A stretch of DNA of 56,897 nucleotides from Gnetum montanum (GCA_015680685.1 MNCI01036718.1:342459-399355), one strand, 5' to 3'; counted from the first letter of the stretch, positions 32,201-44,628 are shown. Made by a program: numbers and translations. The notes: generated by a model not told the origin, from the letters alone.

Positions 32201-34850
32201 AGAATAGGTATCTAAACAAATAAACTAATAGGATCATTAAGTACTTAATTTAGAAAGATGGGGAAGCCACCTCACATAGTCAAGACCTTTGTTGTTTTAT
32301 CTTCATTGCTCTAAAGATGACTCATAACATCACTAAGTAATGATAAGATTTATGAGTTAGTTCTAGGAAAGTACAACCCAAGCGAGACTATAGTTACATG
32401 TAGAAGACTTGAAGCAAGATAAATATATGTAATAAGTCCATGTGTTATTGAGATGGGTAAGCCAACTAAAATAGGAATAGGAGAATTTAGAGGAGTAGGT
32501 TATGTATAATTAGGATGAAAAACACTAAATAAGGGAGCAGTGACAGTGGTAGGAATTGGAATGAAAGAGAATGATGGAATAGTGAGTTAGGACTGAATAA
32601 TAAAATATAAAGACCCAAGGAATGGGTTTGGAGACTAGTAGAATGAATACAGGTTATTGGCATTGTTGGGAGGAAAGAAATTATATGGCTAGGAAAAAGA
32701 GCTAACTAGGAGGCTAAGGCTAGACTTCTTCATGTTAAGAGGAATAGATGTAGGAAAGCAATCATTGTAGTATTAACATTGATATTATGCATGTGGTGTA
32801 ATAGAGTATTGGATTTATTTAGACTCTCAATTTCATCAATTAAATAAATGTCAAAGTTAGAGGATATGGTTTTTCTTTTTCTCCTAATAATAATGTTGGG
32901 ATTAAGAGATTGATCCAAAATGGCCTTCATCATAGCTTCCTTAATTTATAAGTAAATATTCTCCTATATCTTCTCTTACTCCATAATAAATTTAGCAACT
33001 TATTTTGCTTCATCAGAATAAATCATAATAGGATTATCTACAATAGTTAAGTCAATTGTAGTATCATTCTTAACATTTCTAGGAAATGCACATAACCAAG
33101 TTCCCTTTTAGCATAAGCTAGCTTATAGTCTCTCTATCTTAGTTAATAAGTCTTCAAAATTTAAAGAATTCAGTCCTTGATGATGATTCCATGACATGGA
33201 ATGGCCTTCACACAATCATAGAGAGATATATAGGGCTATTACCAATGCTTTGATATCCTAAAAAGAGGTCTAAGAGTAAAAATAAAGATGTTAAAAGAGG
33301 CAAGTTATGACTAAACACCATTTTAATAGAAAATATGAATGTGAAATCAAAAGTTATGATGCAATGTATTAGAAATGACTTAAACTTGCTTATAGGTCGA
33401 TTCTGCAAAAACACAGCCTAGTTTTTATCAAATTAGTCCTCCTTCTAGCATAAAAAAATATGTGATAAAAATTATTGTAATTAGATTCAAAACAACTTAT
33501 ACAAAATGAGCCAAACATTACATGGACACCAAATGGTTTGAAGACATATCCTCAAATCTAATAGGGACTTCTAGATCATTAGTAAACTATCAAACTAATC
33601 TATGTTTATGCAAAACATAGATTTGAAATATAAATAATTTTAAATGTTACATGAAAGTGATAGTGATGCAATATTAAAATTTGCTAGAAATTTAGATGTG
33701 AATGTAAATAAAATATTCCTATTTTACATGAGTAAAATAAGAACCTTGAAAAAGAAAAGAAATTAGTTCCTTAGGATATTACATGAGAAAGTAAAGACAC
33801 AATAGAATCTGTAATATAACAAATTTTTTATCTAGGAATGGGAAAATGAATTTTATTCCTAAATTAAATATTACAAAGAAGGATGTAAGTGAATTCTATA
33901 ATCAGAAAAATTAGAAAATAAACAGCAAAGAAGTTGAAGAAGAGTAATAATGATCCTAGAGATTAGATTAGGAATTACAATTAGTGGGCAAAAAGCAATG
34001 CTACTCCATTTTTCTCTAATGTATGCACCTAATAAAAAATCTTGTTCAATAGATAAAGCTATTATAGATGAAAAACTAGAAAGATTAGGAAAAGGGTTAA
34101 ACCATGAGTTAGGAGGACAGCATGATGGGAATAAAATATATGATAGTAGAGAAAAGAAAATGGGAATCAAAAGCTCTAAAATGGCTAAAAGAACTTAAAA
34201 GTTCTAGCACTTGAGAGGACACTATCACTGAGATTGATTTTATCCAAATTTTCTTTCTTTCTCTAAGATGTCTAATCCCTTTTTAATTGGAGTTATGCTC
34301 CATTTTATAGGCCAAAAATGCCTTATTAACCATGAAGGAATGATGACTTGGGTCACAAAAACTTCTAGAAGCTTTTGAATAGGAGAAATGTCCTAAGAAG
34401 TTGGAGTTAATGTCAAAATATTACTGATATAGAAGAGTGACATTAGGCATTGAAAGATCAAATGAATTTAGATGTTAATAACAATATTAAAATTGATGTT
34501 GAAATTGCAAGTCAGGAACAATGTAAGATATGATGCTAGACATTGAAACTAAGAACTGAAAGAAAATAACCAACAATGATATCATGAATGATATGGGACA
34601 TCAAAATTTAAATCATCTTAGAAATGACTAAAATGATGTCAACAACAATATAGAGCATTAGGACTAGGGATTTTTAACTAAAATTCTTTTGTTGAAAATG
34701 TTAATGTACATAAAATTTCAACTTATATAGAAAAAAGTTAAAGTGGATACAATAGTGGGTAATCATCACAGAATCCAGGGAATTCCACAAGTGCCATAAG
34801 AAGGAACTTATAGGATTGTGATAAATCATCTTTCTTCCATGCAAATTAGC
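32200..34850 (-). other. Upstream region of element G
   Basis: If G starts here, this is its leader and perhaps 5' LTR. A sequence like a Met-tRNA primer site (GGATATCAAAGC on the minus strand) lies at 33247-33258, and a TATA-like TATAAAATGG in GGCCTATAAAATGGAGC lies on the minus strand at about 34296-34305. No second LTR was found to confirm this. Overlapping open frames at 33871-34198 on both strands look like chance. Confidence 0.35.
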
Positions 34851-37800
34851 CTTAAAAGTTTCCACCCCCTCTTCCACCCTTGCATTTTAAAAATCCATTT
34901 TCATGGGATTCTCCTTAGAAACTAAGGAAGTCATATTGATCCTGTATTGAGCTAAGGTATCTAATCTCTTCTAGATTTATGGATCATCACATGTAAGAAA
35001 TTGGAGACCAAGATCCGTAATGGATACGTTTCCTTGATTGATCAATATTTGGCCATCTAATAAGATATGATATCATTTCTCTAGCTCAAAGACAACAAAT
35101 AGGAAATCCTATTTACAACATGATAAATAGGATTAATAGGGCTAGTTATGAATCTTAGCTTATCTATAAAGCTATCCACCATTTCTCTAACTAACTATTC
35201 CTTGTTTATATGCTCCCAAATATCCTTAAAAATCTATACATGCATATCAAAAAAATGAATAAAAATTAAAAACTCATAAATAAACTTAACCACAAATAAA
35301 AATAAATAAATAAACATATAATAACACTATTAAATTACCAAAGAATAGCAATCCCTTTCCCTCTAATTTTTCTTTAATTTATCTCTTCCCGATCTCCTAT
35401 GAAATGTGCTCCCCTCCTAGGAGAAGGACCTCAATAATCTTTGAAGGGGATGTCATCCTATTCATTTCAATATCATTCATCTTATGATATGCATGATAAT
35501 CAGTCACTATTAGAGCATGGAACCATAAACATCATCCTAAAAAATTCACACTCTCATAAATACTAAAGGATTCAAGATCCTACCTCCTTCTCCTAAGTGA
35601 AAATTTAAGTCTTTCTCAAAGAGCCCATTTTCTAAGCCTTCATTTTCTGCTCTCTCCACTACTTCCACTGCCTCTTTATTCCTTGCCTCAACTTCCTACT
35701 AGGCTCACTACTCTTCTAATTCCTTGTCCTTTCCTTTTACTTATTTTTATGTTTTTCTCTTCACTTCTTCCCAAGTCCTCTTCTCTTCCTCCTTCTTCTT
35801 TTTCTTCTCTCCTGCTTTGGCCAAATTCTTTCTCTTTGTTTTCCTTTTATTTTTTACTATAGTTGTTAAACATCAACATAATCAGTAAAATTCAAGAATT
35901 AAAAAACATTAAAAATATAAAATATAAAATAACATAAAATTATAAAATAATAACATCAAAAACAAATGCAAATTTTTTTAACTTACCTAACTGCTTTGCA
36001 ATCTTAGAAGCCTCTACCTTCAATCGCATATTCTCTAAGTTGTATGTATTAATAGGATCAACAACATTAATTTTGATCCTATTTATTATGTAACTCTCCT
36101 CTTGCATGCCTAAGGCATGATTTCAAATCACCTTCACTCCTAGTATAGGATTGCCACACACAAAGGACTTCATGGATAATGCTATGCTATTAGGCACTGA
36201 AGATTCAACTACATCCTTTAACAATGAGGATGTTGCCTTTAACAATCCATCCAAGGAACTAGGTAAAGTCATCATGATGTTGGTAATATTTTGGTAAAGT
36301 GGATGAAAGAAGTCCTCCTCATTAAGAATCTTCCCTTTCTAATGATCATGTAAGCTAAAAACTCTATGAAGCACTAAAGAATTTCATAATAGAAACTAAA
36401 GCTAATCAAGTTACTATAGCTTTTTACCATCAATTATGTCCACATTCATCAATTTAGGACATACTTTTTCATCTAGGTAACTCACCCAATTATAATAAGG
36501 GCCCAACACCATGGTATTGTAGATGACTATGAGTCATAGAGGAGAGGTAGTTATCCGTTATCTTAATCTTGTTACAAAAACCCCATCTACTAGATCATGA
36601 TTAGCATACTTAACAATTTTTTAACCCCTATCATCATACTACATTCATTTATTTTTTAGCTCCTAATCAACATTAGAAAACTTATCCCAACTCTCTACCA
36701 AAGAACCACCATTGAGAAAATTAAGCCAATGTTTTAGTGAGTCCTAGTTCTAAGGAAAGATCGTCTCTTACTCATGAAATCAAAACATAAATAGTTATTA
36801 TTAACTTGAGTAACATTCTTCATAGAAATTACATCCATGGGTGAAATGTCAGAAGACCTAAGTTTAAAGAGAGGTACTAATCTTTTGTTCTTCAAGACTA
36901 GAAGATACTTTCTCCAAGGTCCACTGATTAGCCACCTATGACTAGTAGGAGTGTTATGAAGATTAGCTTATAGGAACCTCTCCTTCACATTCCTAAGATA
37001 AATGTACATAAAATTTAAGGTTTTTATTTTATATGCTAAGATAAAGTATAGATGATCAAAATAAGCACATATCCATATGTGTAGCTAAAATAAGATTATA
37101 ATACAAAAGGTAAGAATAAACATTTAAAGTCAACTATAAATTTAGAAAATCAATCTCATGTTGCCCAAGATACTTTAGGTAGTAATCAAATGTAAGATCC
37201 CTTTGACCATTTCTTCCTTAGTTCCAAATTTGGCCCCTTATGAATAACATGCACCAAACCTTCCTTATGGAAGGCATGATAATACATGTGCTCCCTAGCC
37301 TATCCATATTATTAAGACATTATGAAAACACTATAGATCAATAGTTATCCTCAAGTGCAATCTCATAAAGCATCTACTCCAACATCTCTGGATAGATGAC
37401 CTCTCAATTTGGGTCCTTAAATCTATAAGCATATGAAATTCCAAATCACATCAACAATGATGCATATCCTAAATATGAGTTAATACTTAGAAACATTAAT
37501 GAGGATTCTTATCAACATACCTAGGTACTATAATATATATTCCTATAAGACTAAATAGGCTCTAAACCCACTAAGAATCCAATAATAAAGTCCAGTCTAC
37601 ATTGAACCGCTTATAGGAATGGTCTCTTCACAAGGGATCCAATCCTTTCGCTAGACCTCTCTAGTCCTAACATTGTTATCCATAATAATCTCCATGCTTG
37701 TTTCCTCCTAAATTAAACAACCTAGCAGTCTTATACAAACACTAAATAGATCTACTCAAAAGCCTATGAGACTATATGCAAGGGTAGAATGGTCCACATG

Positions 37801-38100
37801 AGCATGTAAAAATTCTCTAGGAAATGTCTAGCCCTAGGATGAACCCACATCTAAGTGGGATAGAGAGATCGATCATTGACTATTAGAAGAATCTTCATCC
37901 TTCTATATTTTTTAATGATCATAAAACCCACATCACAAATCAAGAAATACATGGGGTCAATCATTAGTAGTCTAGGAATCACATTATCCTTGCATGATAA
38001 GGTAACCAGCCAAGGGTTAGTATCCATGAGTTAAATAAAATATGTAGAGATATAGGTAATAAAAAATAATTAAATATTAAATTCTAATACATCAAACAAA
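34851..38100 (-). pseudogene. Unknown coding relics, antisense
   Basis: Reading leftwards from about 37740, the minus strand gives clearly protein-like pieces in order. They are MEIIMDNNVRTREV and RKDWIPCEETIPISGSM (37580-37720), YYHAFHKEGLVHVIHKGPNL and ELRKKWSKG (37180-37300), HRWLISGPWRKYLLVLKNKR and LVPLFKLRSSDISPMD (36830-36950), GPYYNWVSYLDEKVCPKLMN (36430-36511), and a Lys/Glu-rich coil near 35780-35870. Stops separate them. It could be an extra open reading frame of a large gypsy element or a captured plant gene; no family was recognised. The rest of the stretch is AT-rich. Confidence 0.4.
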
Positions 38101-38219
38101 AAATTCAAAAAAATCTCAAATGTATAAATCCAATTTCCCAACATTTTCCCTAGGATATATTGCTAGTATTTGCCTAAGTGATGTTAGTCTCATCAAAAAT
38201 GGTTAATTCACAATGACCA

Positions 38220-38710
38220 ATGCAAGGCTTTCAAGTTAACACTTAGTCATTTTTACCCTTTTCCTATACTTAACTAATAATTTTTGGTACCCCTGATTAT
38301 TTTCAATGCATGGGCTAGACATTGCTTTCTTATGTTGTACTTAGATATTCTCTCCTCAATATTTAGCCAAATTTTTTCTTTACTTCCTTTCTTCAAATAC
38401 TTAAACTTCTTTGCATACCTTCCCATAGTTAACCAATTTTTTATTTTTCTCCTTCTCCTAAAACTTAGCCAATTATTGACCTCTCCCCTTACCCTTATCT
38501 TTCTTAGCCAAATGCTAGATTCTCTTTCCCTTTTCTACAATTAGTTAACTTTCAGCTTTCCCTAACTTTTCCTACACTTAGGCAATTTGCAATTTTCCTC
38601 CTTGCCCATACTTAGGTAATTTTCTTACTTCCTTCCAATACTTAGCCAAGTTTTCAATTTTGTGGCTTTCACACTTAACCATTTTCTTAGCTTCCCTACC
38701 CACATGAATC
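38220..38710. repeat. CTTAGCCAATTTT minisatellite
   Basis: About ten imperfect units of roughly 35-45 bases each contain ACTTAGCCAATTTT or a close variant, followed by a T/C-rich stretch such as TTCCTTCC. They make up most of this block. The open frame across it (38284-38544) is hydrophobic because of the T-rich repeat. Confidence 0.6.
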
Positions 38711-39017
38711 ACCTCTTCCCCCTCATGGCCTCACGTAAGTGATGTTGATGTAGTCATTAGCATCACATCTAAAGACTCACACCTTGCTTCTCCATGACAT
38801 TAGCTTCTCATGTAATAAAATTTTTTTAAAAAAAGTAATTAATTAAACTAATTTAAAATTTATTAATTACAAAAAATTAAGGTTCATGCCTACATACTAG
38901 TTGTGCATCCTCAACTCAGTCGTTTCACCTCTAAAATAATAAAACGTTTCATTTTAAAAAAATTTAAAACAAAACAAAAATAAAAAAATCATTGCTTTGG
39001 CCTTGTGTGTTAGTTGT
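38711..39017. other. AT-rich flank, nothing recognised
   Basis: Poly-A/T runs and no coding signal. A similar A/T-rich style is seen at 9730-9900 and 39640-39720 but without a definable unit. Confidence 0.35.
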
Positions 39018-39589
39018 TGTAATGTTCCCATTCCCAAATGGTACCACTACATAATGAAGATGAAGTCTCTTCATAATAAGTGTTATGAATATCATTACAA
39101 GATCTAAAAGGGGGTAGCTGTAATCAAAACCCAAAATGGAATGTTGTAATAATGGACATGTCTCTTGAGGTGACCTTTGGGGGGTTTGACTTAAGGTATT
39201 TCTACCTAGGCATTAGAAGTCATAGCAACATGGAGTTGCAAAGCTAATAAAGGTGAGTAATGAGAGTTGAGTGAATTGAGATAGGAAGAGGATTGGCCAT
39301 CCTTGTTGGCCAGTGATAGGCCTAACCATTGTGGTAGTGTTGGATTGCCTCGAAAGGATAAATTCCAAAGGAAGAAAACCCCAAGGAATATTTAGAGAAT
39401 GATCTAGATACACTATTCTATATTAATAAATCATTCTTCTCTTTTTCCTTCTGCATGTTTCCTATTCTTTTCTTTATACTTAATGTCAAATATTACGTAT
39501 ATTTGATGTTTCCACATTATCTTCTTATGAATAATGTTTACTATAACGTATATTTGATGTTTTCTATGACATTTGGAAATGGGATGTCA
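39018..39589 (+). repeat. Solo LTR of family B, plus orientation
   Basis: TGTAATGTTCCCATTCCCAA at the start and TTTGGAAATGGGATGTCA at the end match the reverse complement of the element B LTRs. Inside, the matches include AAACCCCAAGGAATA and the row of AT-rich TATTTGATGTTT repeats. No internal region is attached on either side. No clean target duplication was found (GTTGT against CAACC), so recombination between two elements is possible. Confidence 0.7.
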
Positions 39590-39889
39590 CAACCATGCTC
39601 TAGCTCCACATGTAAGAGATGTTCTTATAACTTTGTTCCTCCGCTTGCATTATAATATTTTTTAAAAAACAAAAATATAAAAAAATTAGAAAAAAGGAAA
39701 ATTAGGTTGCACCCATATGTTGGTTATGCATAGACTACACATTAGTCACATACCTAGGTCATGAACCCATGGATGTTGGCTCCATGTATCATGCAGCATG
39801 CCTATCATGTTGCCTCTACAAGTGGAAAAAAACAATGAATACACAACTATGCATGATGCATTCATGTGTCCCTATGTAGCATGCGCTAG
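39590..39889. other. Nothing recognised
   Basis: About 300 bases between the solo LTR and element D: an A-rich stretch, then sequence with repeated CATGCATG-like words. No coding or regulatory feature can be supported. Confidence 0.3.
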
Positions 39890-41189
39890 TGTAACATCCC
39901 AAGGGCCTCCAAAAATAAGATTTGAGGTACCCTAGAAGATTCAAACAATCAAGTAGGGACTTAGAGAGTGTAAAATGGGGGTAATAAAATAAAATTGCAA
40001 TACATATCTAAGAATATATGCATGAAATAAATCAAATATAACTATCTTGCACAAAAATCTAAAGTATAAATTTTATTATAAAAAAATAAAGGGGGATTAA
40101 AAATGTGTATAAGGGGTTCCTAAGGATGTAAAGAGGGGTTCACTTTGATGGATGCTTGGAATCTGTTGAACCAAGTAGCCTTAGATGCCATAGTCAACTC
40201 CATGATTTGAATGCTTCACAACTCTCAAAAGATGAAACCTTGCTGCAATCCTCACTAGATCTACAATGTTGGTGATGTAGGGGGGTGAGATGTGTGGGGT
40301 TTTAAGTTGCTAACAAGAGCCACGTTGGGAATCTTGATGTCTTGATTGCTAAACATTGCTGCAAGACCACACACAATCTCAAGGAGGTAATAGGGGCTAC
40401 AATGGTTATGGTTATGGGTTCCATGCTGAAAATTACTCCAAAATATTTATGTTTGGAAGTGGTGGAATTCTTAAAAATGTGGAATCCTTTCATTGTGCAT
40501 AATTTTTGGTTATATAGGTTTTTATGGCCATGAATTTTGCTACAAATTTTTTGCATAATTACTAATAGATTGGTGTTATGTGCAAGTGTTACAGGTGTCT
40601 ATGTATGGTAACTTTTGATACCCCCAAGGTACCAAAACCATTTCATTTACTAAAAATAGTACATGGGAATTTTACCCACATTAGGCCTTCCAATAGTAAT
40701 GTTGCGCCTATAGGAGCCATGCCAGAGCAATGTTAGATCCACACTAGAGTAATGCTGGACCCATGCTAAAGCTACACTAGACCCATGTTGGAGCTACAAG
40801 AGCCATGCTAGAGCAACGCTGGGCCCACATTGGATCCACATTGGAGCTGCAAGAGCCATGCTAGAGTAATGCTCAACTATGGTTATACCCCTCAACATTG
40901 GCCATTGGTGATGTTATACAAACATTCCCCCACACCAACACAACCCCCCCCCCCCCCGCCCCCCACCCTTCCCCAAGCCCAAATATGGACATAATATGAC
41001 TTTTTTCACTTGGGAGTTGAGACTTTGACTACCTATGAGGCATTTTTTCAGCCTCAAAAGCTAAAGTATTTGAAATTATAGCTCTTGGATTGCAATCTCT
41101 AAATTTACAATGAAGTTTCAGCCTTGGGTTTCATGGGGTGAGGGTTACAATGCAAAAGGGTTACAACATGAATTTTTGGTGGTGTTTCA
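39890..41189 (-). repeat. Left (3') LTR of element D
   Basis: Bounded by TGTAACATCCC and GGTGGTGTTTCA on the plus strand. It matches 51350-52757 through CTTAGAGAGTGTAAAATG, AATAAAATAAAATTGCAATA, GGTTATGGTTATGGGTT and CATGAATTTTTGGTGGTG. It contains the GAGCCATGCTAGAGCAATGC repeats at 40690-40885 and a cytosine tract at 40944-40964. Confidence 0.8.
40690..40885. repeat. GAGCCATGCTAGAGCAATGC repeats in D LTR
   Basis: Short units alternating GAGCCATGCTAGAGCAATGC and TGGACCCACACT/TTGGAGCTACAA recur about six times. The partner LTR has the same array at 52135-52345 with a different number and order of units. Confidence 0.65.
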
Positions 41190-41734
41190 TTGGCCCCTCA
41201 TTGTTGGTGTCTAGAGGATTAACTCAAAAGGCACTGATAAAGAATACAAAACACCACTACATGTCCCTCACTGATGTTCCCTCTTTATACTTAATTCAAT
41301 CATGTTGAACCATGCCAAAGAGTGCTTGTGATGATGGGATGAAGTTTTATGATGAGATGATATAGGTTAAAAGTTATATTTGGTCATGAGAAAGTGGTCA
41401 CATGGATTATCAATGAATTTCCAATGTTAACATCATGGTTATAGTTATGGTGATGACATGTTGAATGGATAATGAGGTCTTTGCACTTTATGTTTTTGAG
41501 ATAATGGTCACTTAGTAATGTTCTGGAGGGACCAATATCCCACTCCAAGGTTTGTTCATCTAGTAGGCTCCTCCCCTTACGTGTTTGGAGCCATTGATCT
41601 ATCTTTTGTTCTTTGTTGACCTTTTTGGCTTCTTGGAAATTTTCTTTCCTTCCTCTTTTTTTTTTCTTTTTCTTTTTCTTATTGTGGAGTGAAACCTTCA
41701 TTAGGTTTCTTTGCCAAGGTTGGTTTGATTTAAT

Positions 41735-41866
41735 TTTCCATTGAATGAGATGTGTTACACTTGATGGACTTGATAGTCTTTCCATTGAATGAGATGTGTT
41801 ACACTTGATGGACTTGATAGTCTTTCCATTGAATGAGATGTATTACATTCAATGGACTTGATGGTG
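41735..41866. repeat. 44-bp tandem repeat, three copies
   Basis: Units start at 41735, 41779 and 41823 with TTTCCATTGAATGAGATGTG. The first two are identical and the third differs at a few places. The perfect match means recent duplication in an otherwise decayed element. Confidence 0.85.
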
Positions 41867-42939
41867 GAGCATGACAAAGGAATTTCATATGGTCATAATG
41901 CATGAGTGTCAAACATAGGTCAACATTACTATGTAAGGATGAGGAAGGTCATTATCAGGATATGATATTGGGTTCAAGGAAATGGTAATGGGCATGAGGT
42001 GAACAAGCACTCTTGGCACAACAAGGCAAACTCACTGAATCTTGCTTATTGAGGTCACATGGTGACTTGCTGCCATAATGAGTTACATCTTTGCAATTAC
42101 CCCAGGCTTCATCCTACACACACAACTCTAAGAGAACAAGAAACAAGACAAGGAAAGCTTGTTGTTGCAATATGATGTATAAGGCTACATTAGACAACCA
42201 GCAAACCAAGCCACAATAGGTCACAATCAGTACAACATAGGGAAATTTGTGAGATGTGCATTAGATTTACAAAGTTCTATAGTTCATCCATTGTGTCAAA
42301 CAAGGAAAGAGAGATGGAGCATGCAAGCTTGCTTGCTATCAATCATCAAAGTCATCAACATCAATCATTTGTTGCAACCTATCAATAATGATAAATAACA
42401 CTACAAGCAAACATGTGAGTGTTAGATGTAATCAAGGCTATGTAATGGCTTTAATGTTGAATTTCCAAGGTTTGATGATATCATAAGTAGACTTGAGTTC
42501 TCACAAGAAACTTTGTTTTAAATTCTTTCTCCTCACCATTGTGGTCTTAGATGTGAACTTTAACTAAGGCACCCTCTATGATGTTTCTAGCTTCAAGGTC
42601 AATGATCGTTAGGTTACTTTAGGATGTTATGGCTATATAATAGAAAAATTTTAGTTCTTAAGGTTTGGATATTTGGTCCAACAACATCATGAGAGGGACC
42701 CATCCAGGCTTTGAGGCTAGTCTAATTTGCTTTCTTGTCCTTCTAGCTCAGTCCTACATGACAACATGAACCCATCAAGTGGCATCTATGTGATATAATG
42801 TTTAAATAATGTCAAAACAATGTAAAATACTCTAATGATAATGCATAGATGAGTCAAAACACATTACATCAAAGGCCAAACACGATTTCATCATAGTTAA
42901 CAAGGTATGAGTTAGAGGTAGTGTAAGGTTAAACATGGT

Positions 42940-43035
42940 CAACTATGGTTACATTTTGCCAATTTTAGGCCTTAGTAGGACGTGTTGTCAATTTAAGACC
43001 TTGGTGGACCATAGTAGGGCCTATTTCATTAACAA
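42940..43035. repeat. Short GGCCTTAG-type repeats
   Basis: GCCAATTTTAGGCCTTAGTA-like units of about 30 bases, two to three copies. A larger block of the same unit lies at 46510-46680, so the two flank the GC-rich block and solo LTR F. Confidence 0.55.
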
Positions 43036-43239
43036 GGTCATTATAAGGTAGAGTCAAATTTAGTAAAATAAGGTAAAATAAAGTTGAAGGCAAGATAAAA
43101 TTGAGTAAAAATAAAATAAAACATGGTAAACTAGGTGAAACAAGGTAAAAAAAATGGTATTAAATTTAATAAATATTTATGCAATTTATTTATTTATTAT
43201 TTTAATTTTTTATTCTATGGAATCAATTGGGTTTTGGTA

Positions 43240-44320
43240 TGGTTATACCCCTTAGCTACAATGGGCAATAGTGCTCCAATGTGGGTGAGGGGGTCTAATG
43301 GGTGGTTTAAGTGGGCAATTTTGGAGGCTTTTTTGATATTTTGCAAGCCAACGTGGCCCCAGCATGAGTTGGGGGGGTGTGGGTGCGGGTGCGGGTGATT
43401 TGGTTTTCTTATGGTTCAATGGAGGTTAATTTGCAGCAAGTTTGAGGTTTTTTTCATGGTCATCGCCCCCTTGGGCCACGCTAGAGTGAACAAAGGTAGC
43501 TTTAACGGCAGATGAAGGGTGTGCCATGGTGCAGGCAAGAAAAAGGGATGGACGTGGCATGCAATGTAGGAGAGACAAGCTGTTGCAGTATGGTGGTGGT
43601 CGTTCCGGTGCCATTGCCACAAACCTAGCATGGGGAACACTAAGTTCCCGAAACTGGCACTGGTAGGGGGTGAGGTGGGTGCAACAAGATGCACAGCAAC
43701 ATCAATGCAACAAGGTTTTCTTTTATGGTAGCAATAGCCAGGACAATGTGGATGGCCCAGAGGATGCAGATTGCTGGGCTATGCCTAAAGGTTGTTGCTG
43801 GGATGCAGGCCTGCGTCACCTTGACAAGGGCTATGTAACCCTAATGGGCCAGCATGGCCCCAAGCAGGGTGGTGCGATCCTGTAGCCTACACAAATTTTT
43901 GTTTGTGTGTTAATGCCAAGTGGCAAAGGTGGAGATGGCATGGAAGTGCAATGGCAAGGTTATGCTCCCCATAGCCACACTGAGAAGTGTTGCCCTAACA
44001 TGGGTGAGGGGGTATGGTAGGTTTTTATGGTTTGCAGATGGCAGTGACGAGCAACTCAAGATCATGACAATGGGAAACGACGTTGTTTGGTGGTGGTGGG
44101 CAGCAAAGGCATCAAGCGGAGCTGGCCTATGAGGGGGCATCGTGGCGTGTAGCCCTAAGGGCCAATGTGACCCTCTGTAGGGCTATGCAGCCTATACAGG
44201 CCTGTGTGGCCCTTTGCAAGGCCAATGTGCTCCTTGCAGGGCCTGCACGGCCATTTCCAAGGCCAACATGCCCCTTGTAGGGCCAATGCGACCCCTACCG
44301 AATTTTTTTTTATGGTCTTG
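43240..44320. other. GC-rich block with minisatellite core
   Basis: About 1 kb clearly richer in GC and CpG than everything around it. Many overlapping open frames occur on both strands (for example 43416-43694 and 43910-44140), but none shows a protein family and they contradict each other. From 44150 to 44300 it becomes an array of 19-22 base units with core GGCCTGCACGGCC, related to the array in element B at 8885-9110. It is perhaps a separate insertion with B-like content. Confidence 0.45.
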
Positions 44321-44396
44321 TATTGCGAATTAATGAAGTTTGTAGTCACCGATCAATATCACGCCTCCCAAAACAATGAAATAAGTATATTTAAAT

Positions 44397-44440
44397 AAGG
44401 AAGTATAACAACCGTTATAAGGAAGTATAACAACCGTTTG
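44397..44440. repeat. 22-bp direct repeat
   Basis: AAGGAAGTATAACAACCGTT occurs twice in direct succession, first at 44397 and again 22 bases later. It lies shortly before solo LTR F; no function is apparent. Confidence 0.7.
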
Positions 44441-44628
44441 TAGTCACCGTTTTAAGGATGGTGCAATTATTTTCAAGACCAAAGTCACCTTAATTCTTCC
44501 TGACCTACACTGTCCCTGTTCCCTCCCAACATGTTTAAAGTTGTTGATGATTAATTAGGTAGGGTTAGTTTTAACGACAAGAGGGTTTTTGTTTCTCATG
44601 CATTGTATGTGGTATTGAAGGTTCAATT

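Larger units (their letters stand above)
41190..43240. other. Interior of D near its 3' LTR, no pol
   Basis: In a minus-strand gypsy element this zone would hold the end of pol. No RT, RNase H or integrase motif is visible. It contains a 44-bp tandem repeat (41735-41866) and short GGCCTTAG-type repeats near 42950-43030. The open frame at 41384-41785 is not supported as a gene because it has a run of eight lysines and enters the tandem repeat. Confidence 0.45.

Noticed and set aside
33871-34198. Overlapping 99- and 82-codon frames on opposite strands
   Set aside because: Each is the shadow of the other in the upstream region of element G; neither shows a protein family.
38284-38544. 86-codon hydrophobic frame
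   Set aside because: It lies inside the CTTAGCCAATTTT minisatellite and simply reflects its T-rich units.
39885-39889. GCTAG against GCTAT at 52765-52769 as the target duplication of element D
   Set aside because: The right copy is eight bases away from the LTR end and has a mismatch, so it is not convincing.
41384-41785. 133-codon open frame, the longest in the window
   Set aside because: It holds a run of eight lysines from a poly-T stretch, begins in the 44-bp tandem repeat and shows no domain.
43416-44398. Many overlapping open frames on both strands
   Set aside because: High GC lowers stop frequency; the frames overlap each other on both strands and none resembles a protein family.
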